From Epichloe hybrida (Eukaryota; Ascomycota; Sordariomycetes; Hypocreales; Clavicipitaceae), in assembly GCA_019022495.1 (NCBI GenBank), contig JAFEKR010000026.1, forward strand, positions 744,001-808,000: a stretch of 64,000 nt of DNA, given 5' to 3'. Within the stretch, counting starts at the first letter, position 1; the number at the start of each line of letters is the position of its first letter. A program made the translations under genes and the position numbers. Positions 43,900 through 55,890 of this stretch are shown one piece after another. Below the pieces are notes generated by a model, which did no database searches, had not been told where the DNA came from, and saw only the letters and a program-made list of their open reading frames with translations.

Positions 43900-46800
43900 A
43901 TAGTTATTATATTACTAAAAGGGGCAGAGAACTTTAAAGAATAGGAAATCTTAATTTAAATATAAGTTTACATTATATAACTTATAGTATATTTAACTAG
44001 TGAGATTCCTTAGTCTAAATAAACTAATAAGTATTATATTATTCTCTCTTCTATTATTTAGCAAAGCCTTTCTTTATAAGTTTAAAAGAACTTAACCTAC
44101 GCTAGATAGACTAATACTAAGCTAGTTACTTAAATAATAGAATTAATTAAAAGTAATTATAGCTTTAAGGCTAATTTAGTAATTATTAAGCTTTTATAGT
44201 AATTCTCCTAATTAAAGAGAGCTAATTTTGCTATAATAAGAGCTTAGCTAGACTACTACTAAAACCTTTAGAATTATATTTATAAGATTAAGAAGATTCC
44301 TAATATTATTTAGGTATTATAAATAATTAAAGTAATTAAAGACTTAATGCCTAAAATCCATAATGCCTAGAAGATTAAAGGATTCTCTAAATTAAAACTT
44401 ATAAAAGAAGATATGCTTTATTATTTAATATATAAAGCTAATAAGGTTTAGAAGGAGTTAAAGGTTAACTTTAGTACCTAGTAGTAGTAATAGAAGAATA
44501 ATAAGGATAATAATTTAAAATCTAAAGATAAAGGTTAGAAGAAGAGAAATAAAACCTCTAAGGCTATAAAGCTAGATTACAGTTATTTAATTTCCCTAGG
44601 AAGACTAATCTATTTAAAGGATAATTATTAGAAGCTTTATCTAGAAAAGATACCTAAATTAATAAAGAAGAAAGCTAATATAGCTATAATAGCTAAGACT
44701 ACGGCTTCCCTAGACATCATAAGCGCTAGAGGTAATCTTGCTCTTATAGTAATTAATTAGGACTATTCCTTTTAAACACTATTAAATTACCTTACTAAGG
44801 AGGACTATATCCTTAACACTAGATGTAACACACACACATTTAATTCAACTAAATAGTTCACTTATTTGAACACTAATGTTAATACTAAGCTAATAATAGC
44901 TAGTAATGGTAAGGAACTTATAGTTAAAGGAATTAGTAATATAATAATCCCTATTAGAGAAGGATATCTAGACCTTTTAAACGCTTAATACGCACTAAAG
45001 GCTAAAGTTAATATAATTTTACTAGGACTTCTTAAGTAAGGAGGAGTTATTATAGATAGGTTTAAAGACTAATTAATCTTAATATCTAATAGCTTAGTTA
45101 TTAGAAAGTATAACTAGAAGTTAAATGTTTTTACACTAGTTATATAAAAGGAGAAATCTTATTATAACTTTATAGCATTAACAAGCAAATCAGTTACTAA
45201 GCGAGTTAAATTTAGTCTTTTATATAAGAGACTTAGTTACGTAGGGAAGGAACGAATCCTACTTATATGCAAAGAAGCAGGAATCTCTATAAATCCTGCC
45301 TTTATGATTAACTTCTATTGCTTAGCTTGCCTGTTATTAAAGGCCCCTTAAATAATTTATTAAGAGGAGTTAAATAACACTACGAATTTTCTTTTACGTA
45401 TTTTCTAGGACTTTATTAAACACAAACCTAAAGGGTTTAGAGGGAAGAAGTATATATTATATATAATTAACGTTTACACACACTTTTACTAGGTAATTCT
45501 AATAGTTAATAGATCTAGTGTAGTTAAAGCAATCTAAGCTTAGAAGACTACTGTTAAGAACATAAGTGGCAGATTTACTATTAAATGCTTCTATACTAAT
45601 AACATAATAGAATTCCTTAGAGAGAAGTTTAAAGCTTATTATTAGAAGGAAGGAATTATCCTTTAGACTAGCGTGCTATACGTTCCTACCTATTAAGGTA
45701 TTATTAAACACGCTAGTTAAACTCTTATAGAGATAGCAAGAGCCTTAATAATTAAAGCTAAATTACTAGAACTTCTATAGCTATACGCTATAAAGCACGT
45801 AGCTAAAATTACTAATCTATTACTTACTTATAGTAATAAGAATAATTAATCTCCTTAATAAGCCTTATTTAAAACCCTTAGACTTAATAACATAGCCTTA
45901 ATTTATAATTTACGAACATAAGGATATATTGCGTACGTATAAATTCCTAATAAACAGCGTGTTTAATCCTAGAAGATAGCACTAAGAGCTAAGAAGGGTT
46001 AACTTATAGGTATAGATAGCCCTAAATATTATCTTTATAAGGTTTAGATCCCTAAAGATTAGAGGATTATTTATATAAGGGATATTTATTTTAATAAAAG
46101 AGACATGCCTGCCTATACTAAATTTAAGGATAATAAAGTTATTTATATCGTGAATCTAATTAATCCCTCTTTTACTAATAAGGGATAACGCATTATTAAT
46201 ATCCTACCTATGGCACAAGAGAATTCTTATTTATATACGGAGAAGAAGAAGGTTTGTTTTGCGAAAAGCTAATTAAACACCTTAGAAATAGATAATAATT
46301 ACCACTCTCTTAAGGAGGATAATAACTCTCCTTTACTAGAGAAACTATAGAGCTATCTCCTAATACCCTCTAAAAGCCCTTTATAATAAGAGGACCTTAT
46401 AAGAGGCTAATAATAGTAAATTAAGGGCAAAGACATAACGCTACTAAGGTATTAACCTAGAGCCTTTCTAGATAAAGAAGCTAAAGATAATAATAATATC
46501 TTACGCTAATAGCTAGAATCTGAATCCGAAACCCTGAGATAATTGCTTTAATCTAATATATATTAAGATTATCTTAATATTATAACTTCTAGTAAGAAGA
46601 AGGCTTTTCCCTAAGGTTCCTGCTAATTAAACCTAGTAATTCATTACTATAATAATAACTTATATAATAATAAAGTAAAGGAAATAACCACCTTATATGC
46701 CTTTCTTATAATTAAAGCAGCTAGTGTAGCTAATACAAAGATTAAGATTCTATCTAACTAGTTTAAGGCTAAAGCTATAAATAACTATTATAGCTTCTAG

Positions 46801-48340
46801 AGACTTATAGAGAAGAAAAAACTTATTAAGATTTACAAAAAGAATAGCTAGGACCTGGTATTTGCTCCTAAAGATACTAAGATCTTTAATAGTTAATAGG
46901 TTTATATAGTTAAGTATTTAATTAATAAGGAACTATACGTAAAAGCAAGATAGGTTATAAGAGAAGACTAGAATCTAGAGGTATTTAATTATAAAGACCT
47001 CTATATAGTAGTTATATACTTAGTTTCCTTATAAGTTTTCTATACACTTATTATAATCCTTAATTATAATTAGCAATAATATAATATTATTAATGCCTTT
47101 CTTAACGCTAAAGCGTAAGGAGACATTTACGTTAGATAACCTCACGGCCACTCTAATGGCATAACTAGAGTCTATAAGCTTAATAAAGCTCTCTATAGTT
47201 TACCTCCCTCTTCTCTTTAGTAGTTAGATAATATTACTAAGGAACTTAAAAAGCAAGGCTTTTATTAATTATTAAGCGAACTCTATATCTTTTAACGTGA
47301 TAATGTTATTCTTCTTTTGTATGTAAATAATATAATTATTGTAGGAAAGACCCTTATGATTATTATAACTATTATTAAAGAACTATAGAAATAGTACGAA
47401 TTGAAGCACCTAGGAGATGTTAAACTATTCCTTAGTATTAAATTTATTCATAATTAATCTAACTAAACAATGCTTTTACATTAAAAGATTTATATATAAA
47501 GCATTATAAAGAAATTTAATATTAAGAACCTTAACGTAATAAAGGTTTCTTAGCTTCTAAAGACTGTAATACTAGCTAACTAGAAGGAACTTAATATAGT
47601 CTATAACCTTTTGGATTAGGTAAAGTAAATAGGAAGCTTTAACTAGCTTTCTATATTTACATAACTTAATATTACGTTTACGGTTAATTAACTTTATAGT
47701 GCGAATTCTACGCTAAAGCAGGTGCATATAGACCTTCAGAATTATCTTTAGTAATACCTTATAGGAGTAGATAATTTAGGAATTATTCTTAGAGAATTAA
47801 CTACTATAGACATTAAATCTATGCTTTAGGTAAAGGGCTATAGTAACGCTTCGCTTACTAATAATCTAAATACTAGAAGATTAACTACTAGTTACATTAT
47901 AATACTAGCTAGAGAATTGATTCTATAGTAATTAAAGAAATAAACTCTAATAGCTCTTAGCTTAACAGAGGTAAAATTCATTAACCTCACGCTAACTAGT
48001 CTCTTAATAGTATAGATTACTAAGCTACTTAATAACTTTAGGATTAAGTAATTATAACTATTACTTCTTTTTATAAATAGCTAGAATACTAAAGCTAATA
48101 TGCTTAATAAGAAGCATAAAGGATATACTTATTATATTAATCTATAGTATAAATAGATTATATAGAAAGCTTGTAAAGGGGAATTTCATCTTTAATAGAT
48201 TAGTATAGAAGAAATAATTACTAACGGATTCATAAAGGGTCTAGAACGCGTTAAACATAATAATTTTATCTGCCTTCTTTAGATAATAAAGGCAAAGGAC
48301 TTTATAAAAGGAGATTCTTTAGAGAACTTATAGATAGCCT
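43900..48340 (+). pseudogene. Degenerate gag-pol of the copia element
   Basis: The polyprotein remnant can be followed in the plus direction through many in-frame stops. Blocks such as KGFRGKKYILYI (integrase N-side), LYSLPPSSL (RT), LKHLGDVKLFLSIKF (RT thumb side) and KGYSNASLTNNL (RNase H) keep copia spacing. No open stretch is long enough to encode a working enzyme. Boundaries are approximate because the start and stop codons are themselves mutated. Confidence 0.85.
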
Positions 48341-48388
48341 TATTTTCTTTTTTCCTTTCTTCCTTTTATCATTAGCTAGATGTGTTAC

Positions 48389-48397
48389 TAGGGGCGG
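48389..48397 (+). other. Polypurine tract of the element
   Basis: AGGGGCGG directly precedes the right LTR, where plus-strand DNA priming occurs in LTR elements. It is interrupted by one pyrimidine. Confidence 0.65.
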
Positions 48398-48653
48398 TGT
48401 TAAGAATCACAGCCTTATATCACAGCCTTAGGCATCATATTATTAGATTCTTCGTTTAATAATGCATCTTCCCGCATCGCGTTTATAATCACGTTTGCTA
48501 TCACAATTCATTGCAGGCTTCACTTAAAGACCTTAATTTATTACTTACAGATTTAAAGCTATAATAGCTTCCTTTTGCCTCGTTGAATTCCTAGATAGCA
48601 ATTCCACATCATCTTCTCTTTTCATCGCTCTTTGCCACCAAAATCACTCCACA
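48398..48653 (+). repeat. Right LTR of the copia element (256 bp)
   Basis: Begins TGTTAAGAATCACAGCC and ends CTCCACA. Same length as the left LTR. The two copies carry transitions at different positions. Confidence 0.95.
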
Positions 48654-48658
48654 GCCCC
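48654..48658. repeat. Right target-site duplication GCCCC
   Basis: Matches the left duplication at 42818-42822. Confidence 0.9.
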
Positions 48659-49325
48659 CGCCTCACATGGGATGGGGCATCGACGGAACCGACTGGGCCT
48701 CGAAACGCCAATTCCCACCGCTGATCAAAAAACACACTGAGACATACGTCCGAACAGCCCAGCAGCGGATGTGTGGTGTTTTGGAGTGCATCAACAAGTC
48801 GTGAGCTCAAAGTGAGCGTGCTGACTTTCGTCACGGCGCTTCCCACCTGTAAAAGCTCTCTCAACGTGACGGTCGTAGATGACTTCTGCCTTCTTAAGCC
48901 ACACATTGTTGCCCGTAAAGGAACGATTCGGGAGGCCGCTATCTCATCCGCACCTCGTCTCTTCAGACTAGTGACTAGACCGCCTCTTGAGTGAAGCAGG
49001 CATGGATGGCTGGCGTTTTGCAAGCCCGAGTCTTGCCTTTATACCACAGCGCTCTGCGTCCCATGGGCGAGACGTTGTAAAGTAGTATTACACTTGGCTG
49101 CGACGGAAAGTTGACTGCAGCCATTCACATTAAGGTAGCCAGAATAGATTGAGAAAGCCATACGCCGTGTACGAGACAAATCAATTGCCTAGTTTCGAAA
49201 TCCTACAAACAATCAAGTAATATGACAAGAAGCAAAGGCAAAAAAAAAAAGAAAGAACAGAAAAGAACAGAGAGAAAAGAAAAGAATAAAGACTTCACGA
49301 CTCCTGTTTCACACGTAAAACCCAC
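48659..49325. other. Intergenic, displaced PIN4 promoter and catalase 3' flank
   Basis: Before the insertion this DNA adjoined 42822, so it was probably the upstream part of the PIN4 promoter. A minus-strand open frame (stop inside the LTR, about 48622-49023) has no recognisable domain and is not annotated as a gene. Confidence 0.55.
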
Positions 49326-51959
49326 CTAGTGAGAATCCATGGGGAACCGATCCGTAAACTTAAACTTGGCAAGTCCCTTCTTAAAGTCCCCTACCAGTTC
49401 GCCAGTGTTGTCCTTCAAGTACACGCCTGCACCTTGAGAAACACCAGTCGCGGTGACGACCTTCTTGGCGCTGCCGACGAACCCAACGGGTTTACCCCAG
49501 TTGTATCCATCCGTGACGATCTGCATAGGGCGACCGGGCGGGAAGAGCGTAGACTTCTTCTTGTTATCAAAGAGGGTCTCGGCCCCGTCTGCGACAATGA
49601 TGCCATCGAAGCCGACTGCATCGGCGGCATCATATGTCTGATCCACGCCGGGGCCGAGGGATTCACCGACCACGATGACGGTGACTTTGCTGGATTTGAA
49701 ATCATGCTTGAGGGCATTTGCCTGAGCGAGAGAGCTTTTGGAGCCCGTGGAGGCTAGGACGCCGACGATGAGGGTAGCAATCGTGGGCAGCTCCTCGCCG
49801 AAGATGGACAGTCCCCTGGTCTTGTTGTTGTGGTAGTACCTGTCATCCGCGGCGGGTGCATCCAGGCCAAGGGCCTTGGCTACGCGGACAGCAACGTCGT
49901 GGCTGATTTTGTTGAGCTGCGTGAGGACATTCTTCTGCACGGTTTGGCTGACATGGGCAGTTTCGAATCGAATTGCGTTGATCAAGAACTGCTGCTCAAT
50001 AGGCGTGATGGAGTTGTAGAACAGACGAGGCTGGCTCCAATGGTCGAGGAAGGTGTTGCTGCGGCGTCGTTCCAGGGCGCCAGAAACTTTGCGTCCAGGA
50101 GCCGTGAAGAATCCCTTGCCTTCCTTCCGGTTCGCCTGTTTGGGGTATCCCTTATTGAGAGTATTGGGGCTATCTTTTTTTTTTCCATGTATGTTAGTCA
50201 AGGAGTCAAGGATGGGTCGAAACTTTGGGACGTCTTTGAAGCGTACAAGGAGCATTGTTCTTATGAATGAGATTCTGGCCAGCTCCATCGCGGTTGTTGT
50301 TATGGACAGGAACAACCGGTCTGTTGATCGGGAGCTGCTCAAAGTTGGGACCGCCGTGTCGGTTGAGTTGAGTGTCCAAGTAGGAGAATATGCGGCCCTG
50401 CAAGAGAGGGTCCTCTGTGAAGTCGACGCCTCGCACAATGTGGCCGGGTTGGAACTATGAATTATGGAGAAAATGTTTGAGCGGGTGCTCTCAAGTCCGA
50501 CAACAACAACAACAACAACAACAACAAGCTGCGGAAGAAGATGGGAACATACCATGACCTGCTCGGTCTCGGCAAAGTAATTGGCAGGGTTTGCATCCAG
50601 TCTCAAGACACCAACGGGGTGCAGGGGAGCGTGCTCCTCGGGAATAATCTTTGTAGGATCAAAAACATCGAACCCAAAAGCTAGAGCTTGATCCTCGTTG
50701 ATAATCTGCAGGTTGAGTTCCCACTCGGGAAAGTTGCCCGACTCAATGGCGTCGTAAAGGTCCTGCCTGTGAAAGTCGGCATTCTTGCCAGCAGCACGCT
50801 GGGCCTCATCCCAGACCAAACTGGCCTTGCCCTGCTTCGACTTCCAATGCCACTTGACCAGCTTGGTCTCGCCCTTCTCGTTGACAAGTCGGTATGTGTG
50901 AACCCCGAAACCGTCCTGTTCTCTGAGCATTAGTCTGAGAGCTATACTTCTCAGGTTTCAAGATCAACACGCCACACCAAAATCCATCTCGAGGGGGCAA
51001 AGTAACTCGACGTACAATGTGGCGCAAACTACGCGGGATGCCGTAGCCGGCCATGGCCCAGAACAAAGTGTGCAGAGTAGACGTCTCTTGGGAAAAGAAA
51101 TCCCACGCAGAGTCATGAGCAGTGGCGGCCTGGGGAATCTCGTTGTCTTGTCGTGGCTTGACCGAATGTATCAGGTCGGGGAATTGGATCGCATCCTGGA
51201 TGAAAAACACCGGGACATTGTTGCCGACGATGTCGAAGTTGCCCTCATCGGTGTATCTGTCAAAGGCAGCGCACTCCATCAGCATTCTGAAGAACAGCGC
51301 CAGCTTTGAAGCCAGGCAAACGATGCACGGGGTAAGTTGTCATGGGCTGTAAGTGCTCACAATCGAACCGCGAAGCCGTGCACATCACGAGCCGTGTCTG
51401 CACTTCCGCGAGAGCCGGCAACGGTGGAGAAACGAACGAAGACCGGTGTCTTCTTGTCTTTCTTGCCCAAGAACGACGCTGCAGTGATGTTGCCATAATC
51501 GTCGTAGCTGGTGAAGGTGCCGTGGGCGCCTGTGCCTCGAGCGTGAACCGCTCTTTCGGGAACCTGAGTTTCATGAAGCTTGTTAATCTCTCTGGAATCG
51601 GAATGGCGTTTTCATTTGTCGACATTCCACCTCGAAAGAGTCGGTCAGTCAGTCAGTCAGTCACTTACTCGCTCGTGATCAAAATGGGTAATCTTCTGTC
51701 GAAAGATGAAATCTTCCAGCAGCGTGGGACCTCGATCTCCGGCCTTGAGACTGCTCTGGTCCTCAATCGGGCCGCCAACGTCAGATGTCATGAAACCCTC
51801 GCCATCATCGACTTCGAAGTTGGCCAGATGACCCCTGGAGGAGTCGGTCAAGCCTTGAGCTCTCGCGGCGAGACGTCCTGGGTCTGCAAAGGGGCATTGA
51901 GCCCCGGCCAGGCCAGTAACCGCCAGGGAGATGGTGGCAGCCAGCAAAGTTCGCGCCAT
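49326..51959 (-). CDS. Secreted large-subunit (clade 2) catalase
   Basis: Converts hydrogen peroxide to water and oxygen; clade-2 fungal catalases are secreted or wall-bound. Six exons (minus): 51959-51669, 51563-51361, 51256-51016, 50915-50553, 50454-50247 and 50173-49326, giving 717 residues. The N-terminus is a typical signal peptide ([20 protein letters not shown]). The distal catalytic His is residue 104 ([11 protein letters not shown]), the VGNN motif is at 175-178 ([15 protein letters not shown]), and the haem-binding Tyr is 391 ([13 protein letters not shown]). A C-terminal flavodoxin-like domain (about 570-717: [30 protein letters not shown]) is diagnostic of the large-subunit type. 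The last intron's acceptor follows an A tract after a CTAAC branch site. The donor of the first intron is embedded in a TCAG repeat. Confidence 0.93.
50501..50527. repeat. (CAA)n microsatellite in a catalase intron
   Basis: Nine consecutive CAA units within the fourth intron of the catalase gene. Confidence 0.95.
51644..51663. repeat. (TCAG)n repeat beside the first catalase splice donor
   Basis: About five TCAG units starting six bases into the first intron; on the coding strand it reads TGAC repeats, each resembling part of a branch site. Confidence 0.9.
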
Positions 51960-53275
51960 GTTTCTTTTATCTCAACAGAGGTGAGGCGAGGCAAGGCAGT
52001 CCGTGACGTGACGGATCAATGGGTGCTACGGACAAGAACGAGTCCAACCCTCTAGACGCCGTTTCCTGGTCGCACATCTTCACCGTCTATTTATACGATT
52101 GCAAACAGGAATTAGATTCCTCGGTCGGTCTCTCCCGGCAGCTACCACAGTTGGCTGGAGCGAAACAAGTTTATCTGCCTGCGTGCAGACTGCCTGCAGG
52201 CATCGGAGTGCTCCGTACTTTTCCATTGGCATGAATTGTCCCGACGCAAAGGCAAGCCAAGAGACGGGGAGGGGGCGATGGGGTGACATTGCTCGTCGCA
52301 GCGAGTTCATCACATGAAAAGCCGGGATGAGTGCCCCGTAATAACGGAGTACAACAAACATGGCCCTATGGCTAGTTCATGTGACGCCGGTGGTGTCCTT
52401 GGTGTCCAACGTATGTATTAAGCGCCGACATTTGCCAATTACCAAGCAAGCAGAGGGTTAAACGGGAAACTGATGTTTCCCGGATTCCTGGGCATCTGGG
52501 CTGATTCGCAGCAAATGTACGGACTACTCCGCTCCGTAAAAGCCGTACTGCAGGGTTGCTTTGTGCTTTGTTTGAGATTGGATCCCCCGGTGCTTGTTTC
52601 TTCGGATCTTGACAACTTCTGCTTGGCGGGTAACCACGGAGTACGGTGGACCATGGTTGCTTCCCCTCTTGCGAGTTGTTGCGAGTGTGGTGTGGACGAT
52701 GCCGAGCCAAAGTATGTACGGATTGGAGAACCCAGTCTCACGTCTCCTCTTCTTTTGCCGCCGCGGGATTCCTTTGATGTTCCCTTGTTGTTTGACATAT
52801 CCCCTGCACGTGTCCCTGCATGTGTCCCTGCATGTGTGTTCGGTCATCACATCATTCACATGAAGGATTTCATTGACGGCCGAGTGGACACCGGGCACTT
52901 TTGGATAAATGAGCAGACCGTCGCAGCCTGCCACTTGATGCCACTTGATGCCACTTGATCAAACAATGTAACCCCGATCCATACCAGGAAAACCCCTGCC
53001 TCAGCGCAACATCTTGCTAGTCCCATTAGCCACGTGACTGCAGACAACCCGAGGGGGTGAGGTAATATTAATTACCGTGTCTTCGGACCATGGGCGGGGA
53101 AAAAGAAACAGCCTAGGCATCATGAAACTTTCAATCAAGTAATGGCGAAACAGAGCCTTCGCAGAAGAGATACACTATACCCGCTGTAGATACATTAGGG
53201 TGCAGGCTATTATAACAAGGGGAAAGAAAGCAGGCAAAAAAAAAGCCTCGAGTGCCAGACCATGCTGCACTTGCC
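51960..53275. other. Intergenic, catalase promoter and HET gene 3' flank
   Basis: About 1.3 kb without a supportable gene. Holds CGGAGTA-type motifs (52343-52352, 52525-52537, 52636-52646) and two small tandem repeats near 52.80 and 52.94 kb. Open frames on both strands lack any recognisable domain. Confidence 0.5.
52931..52959. repeat. 10-bp tandem repeat, CCACTTGATG x3
   Basis: Three units in non-coding DNA. Confidence 0.9.
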
Positions 53276-55393
53276 CTATCCGAGATAGATGTCCACCTCA
53301 TCTCGCGCATCCGCATCCCATGCCTTCTGCAAGATATGGCCAATGCCTCTTCTGTAAGCAACTCCAGAGATCCTCTCAACCCACAGCACATTGACAAATT
53401 GCACAACGCCGTCTTCGTCCATGTTCTCTGCGAACCTGTCCATTGGGAAAACATAAGACCCCTTGCGCTCCATTGCGCTCGAGATGGCGATGAATTCCAG
53501 CTTTTCCTCACCGTCATAGTTGGATGATTGGATGCCCAGCCAGCCGTCGTGTGCTCTAAACTCGCCAACCCACCGATTGGACCTGCTCCAGATGTTTCCC
53601 ACGGCTATTGGCGGGCTGGGTTTATCCTTGGGCGCCATGGAAATGGCATAGTCTACATCGAAGAAGCCAGACGTCGTTTTGAAGAATAACAAGGGACCAG
53701 GCAGGTTGAGCTCTGTCGGACGGGAGTCGTACGCGCCACCTGTCGGCGCATCTTCAATGGGAACTGGATATTTAAACGTTGTAAAGTCATCGCTGTCATG
53801 TTTGAAATGACCACCCGACTTGGTCCAGCCCGGTGGCAACGCTGAGCTGGAGTTTCTGCGCGAGCGAAAATCCCGCAACTGCAGGCCTGTGTTCTTGATG
53901 GGCATGGTTTTGGCTCTGTCGGACAAGTGCCAAGCAACCGTAGCTTTGATCCGAAATGGATGGGTGGCCTGGAACCTCTTCGGTTCTTGGCCACGCTTGG
54001 TCGACTGCGTTGCTTCGACATAGTCGGCAGCTGCCCTCCACAGAGTAAGGTCCAGAGGGATTCCATCAGCCCACCAGCCCATCCAAGACCAAGAGGGTAA
54101 GAATGGTGGACGGGGGAGTGCTCGCCTTCGAATCGTGGCTTGTGGTCGCCATAACAGGGCTACGTCAATGAACATGAGCGGCAAGCCATAGACGAATCCT
54201 CCTTGGAAAATACGCGACAGCACATGCGTGATGCCCGCGAAAGCCCGAAGAGTGTCATCTACAATCGCAATTTTTCTGGCGCTGTAGTCCATCACTAATC
54301 GAGCATATTCATCTAGATCCGGCCACGGTGTGTGTTGGAATCCGAAAGCAGACTCTGATAATCGATTTGTGCAGACGGGCTTCTTACCCTTCAGGATCTT
54401 CATCATGTTCGTAGTCGTTCCCTGCCAGAGATCACAGTGGCACTCCCATGTCAGAGCATCTTCGAAAAAGAAGACTGCGCGACGCGAGTAAATAAGCTCC
54501 TGGAGGGTCCAGCCTCTCGTGTTCCACTTTGATGCCAATAGCAGTTCTTCGTGCTCCAAATTGCCTGCTTTATGCGTTCGAATCGGTCGCCGCGGGTCCA
54601 GGGCAAGTATGCCGGTGTGAACATTGCCGTGTGCTGCAACGATGGTCAGGTAGGCATTGGAAAACACGTAGGCCATGTGTTCAACGTGCTCCGTTTTGTC
54701 TGCTTCGTCATCTTGAACTATACAGAGGCGATCCACCCACAAGTGTCGTATGCCCAGCTTTTTGGCGAGCCATATGGCATCAAGGATTGTTTGCGGCACA
54801 TCCTTGTCGGGGAGGCTGAGCTGATAAGCATCGACGTTGGTCTTCAGCAGCTGAACCGGACCTTGGGGGCTACTTTGTCGAGGGTTTGATGAGCCCCATA
54901 CATAGCTAAGAGCAGCGTATTTGTCCGTGGGTTTGGCATGGACCAGACAGCGCTCGACGCAGTCGATGAGATAAGCCGGGCGCCAGGTCGGGACATCAGC
55001 GTCGTCGTGGCCCGTGCAATGTCTACCATGTTCGGTGTTGCAGGCATCAAGCCATTCGCGAATGCGTGGTATCGGCGACTGCTTAGCGGCTGAGGTAGAC
55101 GAGGTCGATGCGCGTCGTGGTACAGCAGCGGCTGTCTCCTTGCGAGCTTGACTGAAGGTGCCTCGAAGTCTATCGGTAATGCTCAGCCGTTTGCTTCGCA
55201 CGGGCGAGTCACGGTCTCTCTCGCGATCCCTTGCGCGGTTCCTCTCATGGTCTCGGTCTCGGTCTAGGTCCCTCTCGCGAGTTCGATCACGCTCCCGCTC
55301 CCGCTCCCGCTCCCGGTCTCGTGGGGGAGGAGGTGACGGAGAGGAAGAAAGAGACGACTCGGGCATGGCTGGTGAATCACGGGCGAGGCGCAC
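53276..55393 (-). CDS. HET-domain (heterokaryon-incompatibility-type) protein
   Basis: HET-domain proteins are fungal-specific and several trigger cell death when unlike strains fuse; most, like this one, have no known trigger. Single open frame of 705 residues. The N-terminal about 70 residues are dominated by Arg-Asp/Arg-Glu dipeptides, followed by RSKRLSITDRLRGTF. The HET domain lies at about residues 155-320 with its three usual blocks: YAALSYVWGSSNP, LGIRHLWVDRLCIVQDD with AYVFSNAYLTIVAAHG, and WNTRGWTLQELIYSRRAVFF. The C-terminal half has scattered W-rich stretches (LPSWSWMGWWADG) common in this family. Translation may begin at the second Met (residue 10). No NACHT, WD or ankyrin partner domain is seen. 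Confidence 0.88.
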   Translation of the reverse strand: MRLARDSPAMPESSLSSSPSPPPPRDRERERERERDRTRERDLDRDRDHERNRARDRERDRDSPVRSKRLSITDRLRGTFSQARKETAAAVPRRASTSSTSAAKQSPIPRIREWLDACNTEHGRHCTGHDDADVPTWRPAYLIDCVERCLVHAKPTDKYAALSYVWGSSNPRQSSPQGPVQLLKTNVDAYQLSLPDKDVPQTILDAIWLAKKLGIRHLWVDRLCIVQDDEADKTEHVEHMAYVFSNAYLTIVAAHGNVHTGILALDPRRPIRTHKAGNLEHEELLLASKWNTRGWTLQELIYSRRAVFFFEDALTWECHCDLWQGTTTNMMKILKGKKPVCTNRLSESAFGFQHTPWPDLDEYARLVMDYSARKIAIVDDTLRAFAGITHVLSRIFQGGFVYGLPLMFIDVALLWRPQATIRRRALPRPPFLPSWSWMGWWADGIPLDLTLWRAAADYVEATQSTKRGQEPKRFQATHPFRIKATVAWHLSDRAKTMPIKNTGLQLRDFRSRRNSSSALPPGWTKSGGHFKHDSDDFTTFKYPVPIEDAPTGGAYDSRPTELNLPGPLLFFKTTSGFFDVDYAISMAPKDKPSPPIAVGNIWSRSNRWVGEFRAHDGWLGIQSSNYDGEEKLEFIAISSAMERKGSYVFPMDRFAENMDEDGVVQFVNVLWVERISGVAYRRGIGHILQKAWDADARDEVDIYLG

Positions 55394-55890
55394 GCCGTGA
55401 TGCGCTCATTACAGGCGGAGTGACTGGAAAGGCTCGAGAGTTCAATCGCATCAAGAAGGTCTCTTTTGATCCATGGCTCAAGCGCAGTCGCAAGATGCGG
55501 GCGATGGGCGGCCCCCCGGAGCTGCGTCATGAGCTTCAGGTTGTTGGTTGTTGTGTGACACTGACAACAGCCCAAAAACAACCCTGGATAAGTGGGCAGC
55601 TTGTTGGGCACCTGTGAGTCTGTGACAATCCGAGGCGAAGTCACCACCACCGAAACTTGGGCGTGAAGCAACATTCGTCCAGGGCCCGTTCGGCTGACAG
55701 GGCCTGTCTGGCTGTTCTTAGCTTCCGTAATATTAGTGGGCTGACGAAGTCATGGGCGACGCCGTCGGTCCTTTGATTGGAGCGGAGCACATTTGTGAGA
55801 AATCGTACTCCGTAAATACATTGCATATGTACATGCGGAGTACGGAGTAGTCCGTATATCCACACATTAACCTGCAGCACCAACACGCCT
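55394..55890. other. Intergenic with CGGAGTA motif cluster
   Basis: HET gene promoter and 3' flank of the JmjC gene. Contains TACTCCGTA at 55806-55814 and a CGGAGTACGGAGTAGTCCGTA cluster at 55836-55856. No gene is seen. Confidence 0.5.

Larger units (their letters stand above)
42823..48653 (+). mobile_element. Complete, RIP-inactivated Ty1/copia LTR retrotransposon
   Basis: A 5.83-kb element bounded by two 256-bp LTRs and a GCCCC target duplication. The interior collapses to A/T with TA-rich words, while flanking DNA is normal. Plus-strand reading shows degraded gag with a zinc-knuckle remnant (about 44580-44640, cysteines turned to tyrosine), protease (from about 44812), a pre-integrase Cys motif (about 45315-45350), integrase core (about 45440-45950), reverse transcriptase with the active-site YVDD degraded to YVNN (47320-47331), and RNase H (about 47800-48290). 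The order protease, integrase, RT, RNase H makes it copia (Pseudoviridae-like), not gypsy. Stops are dominated by TAG and TAA, as expected from G-to-A and C-to-T change at Trp and Gln codons. It cannot move on its own. Confidence 0.93.

Noticed and set aside
48622..49023. 133-residue open frame on the minus strand
   Set aside because: Its last codons and stop lie in the retrotransposon LTR, it has no recognisable domain, and the DNA was probably PIN4 promoter before the insertion.
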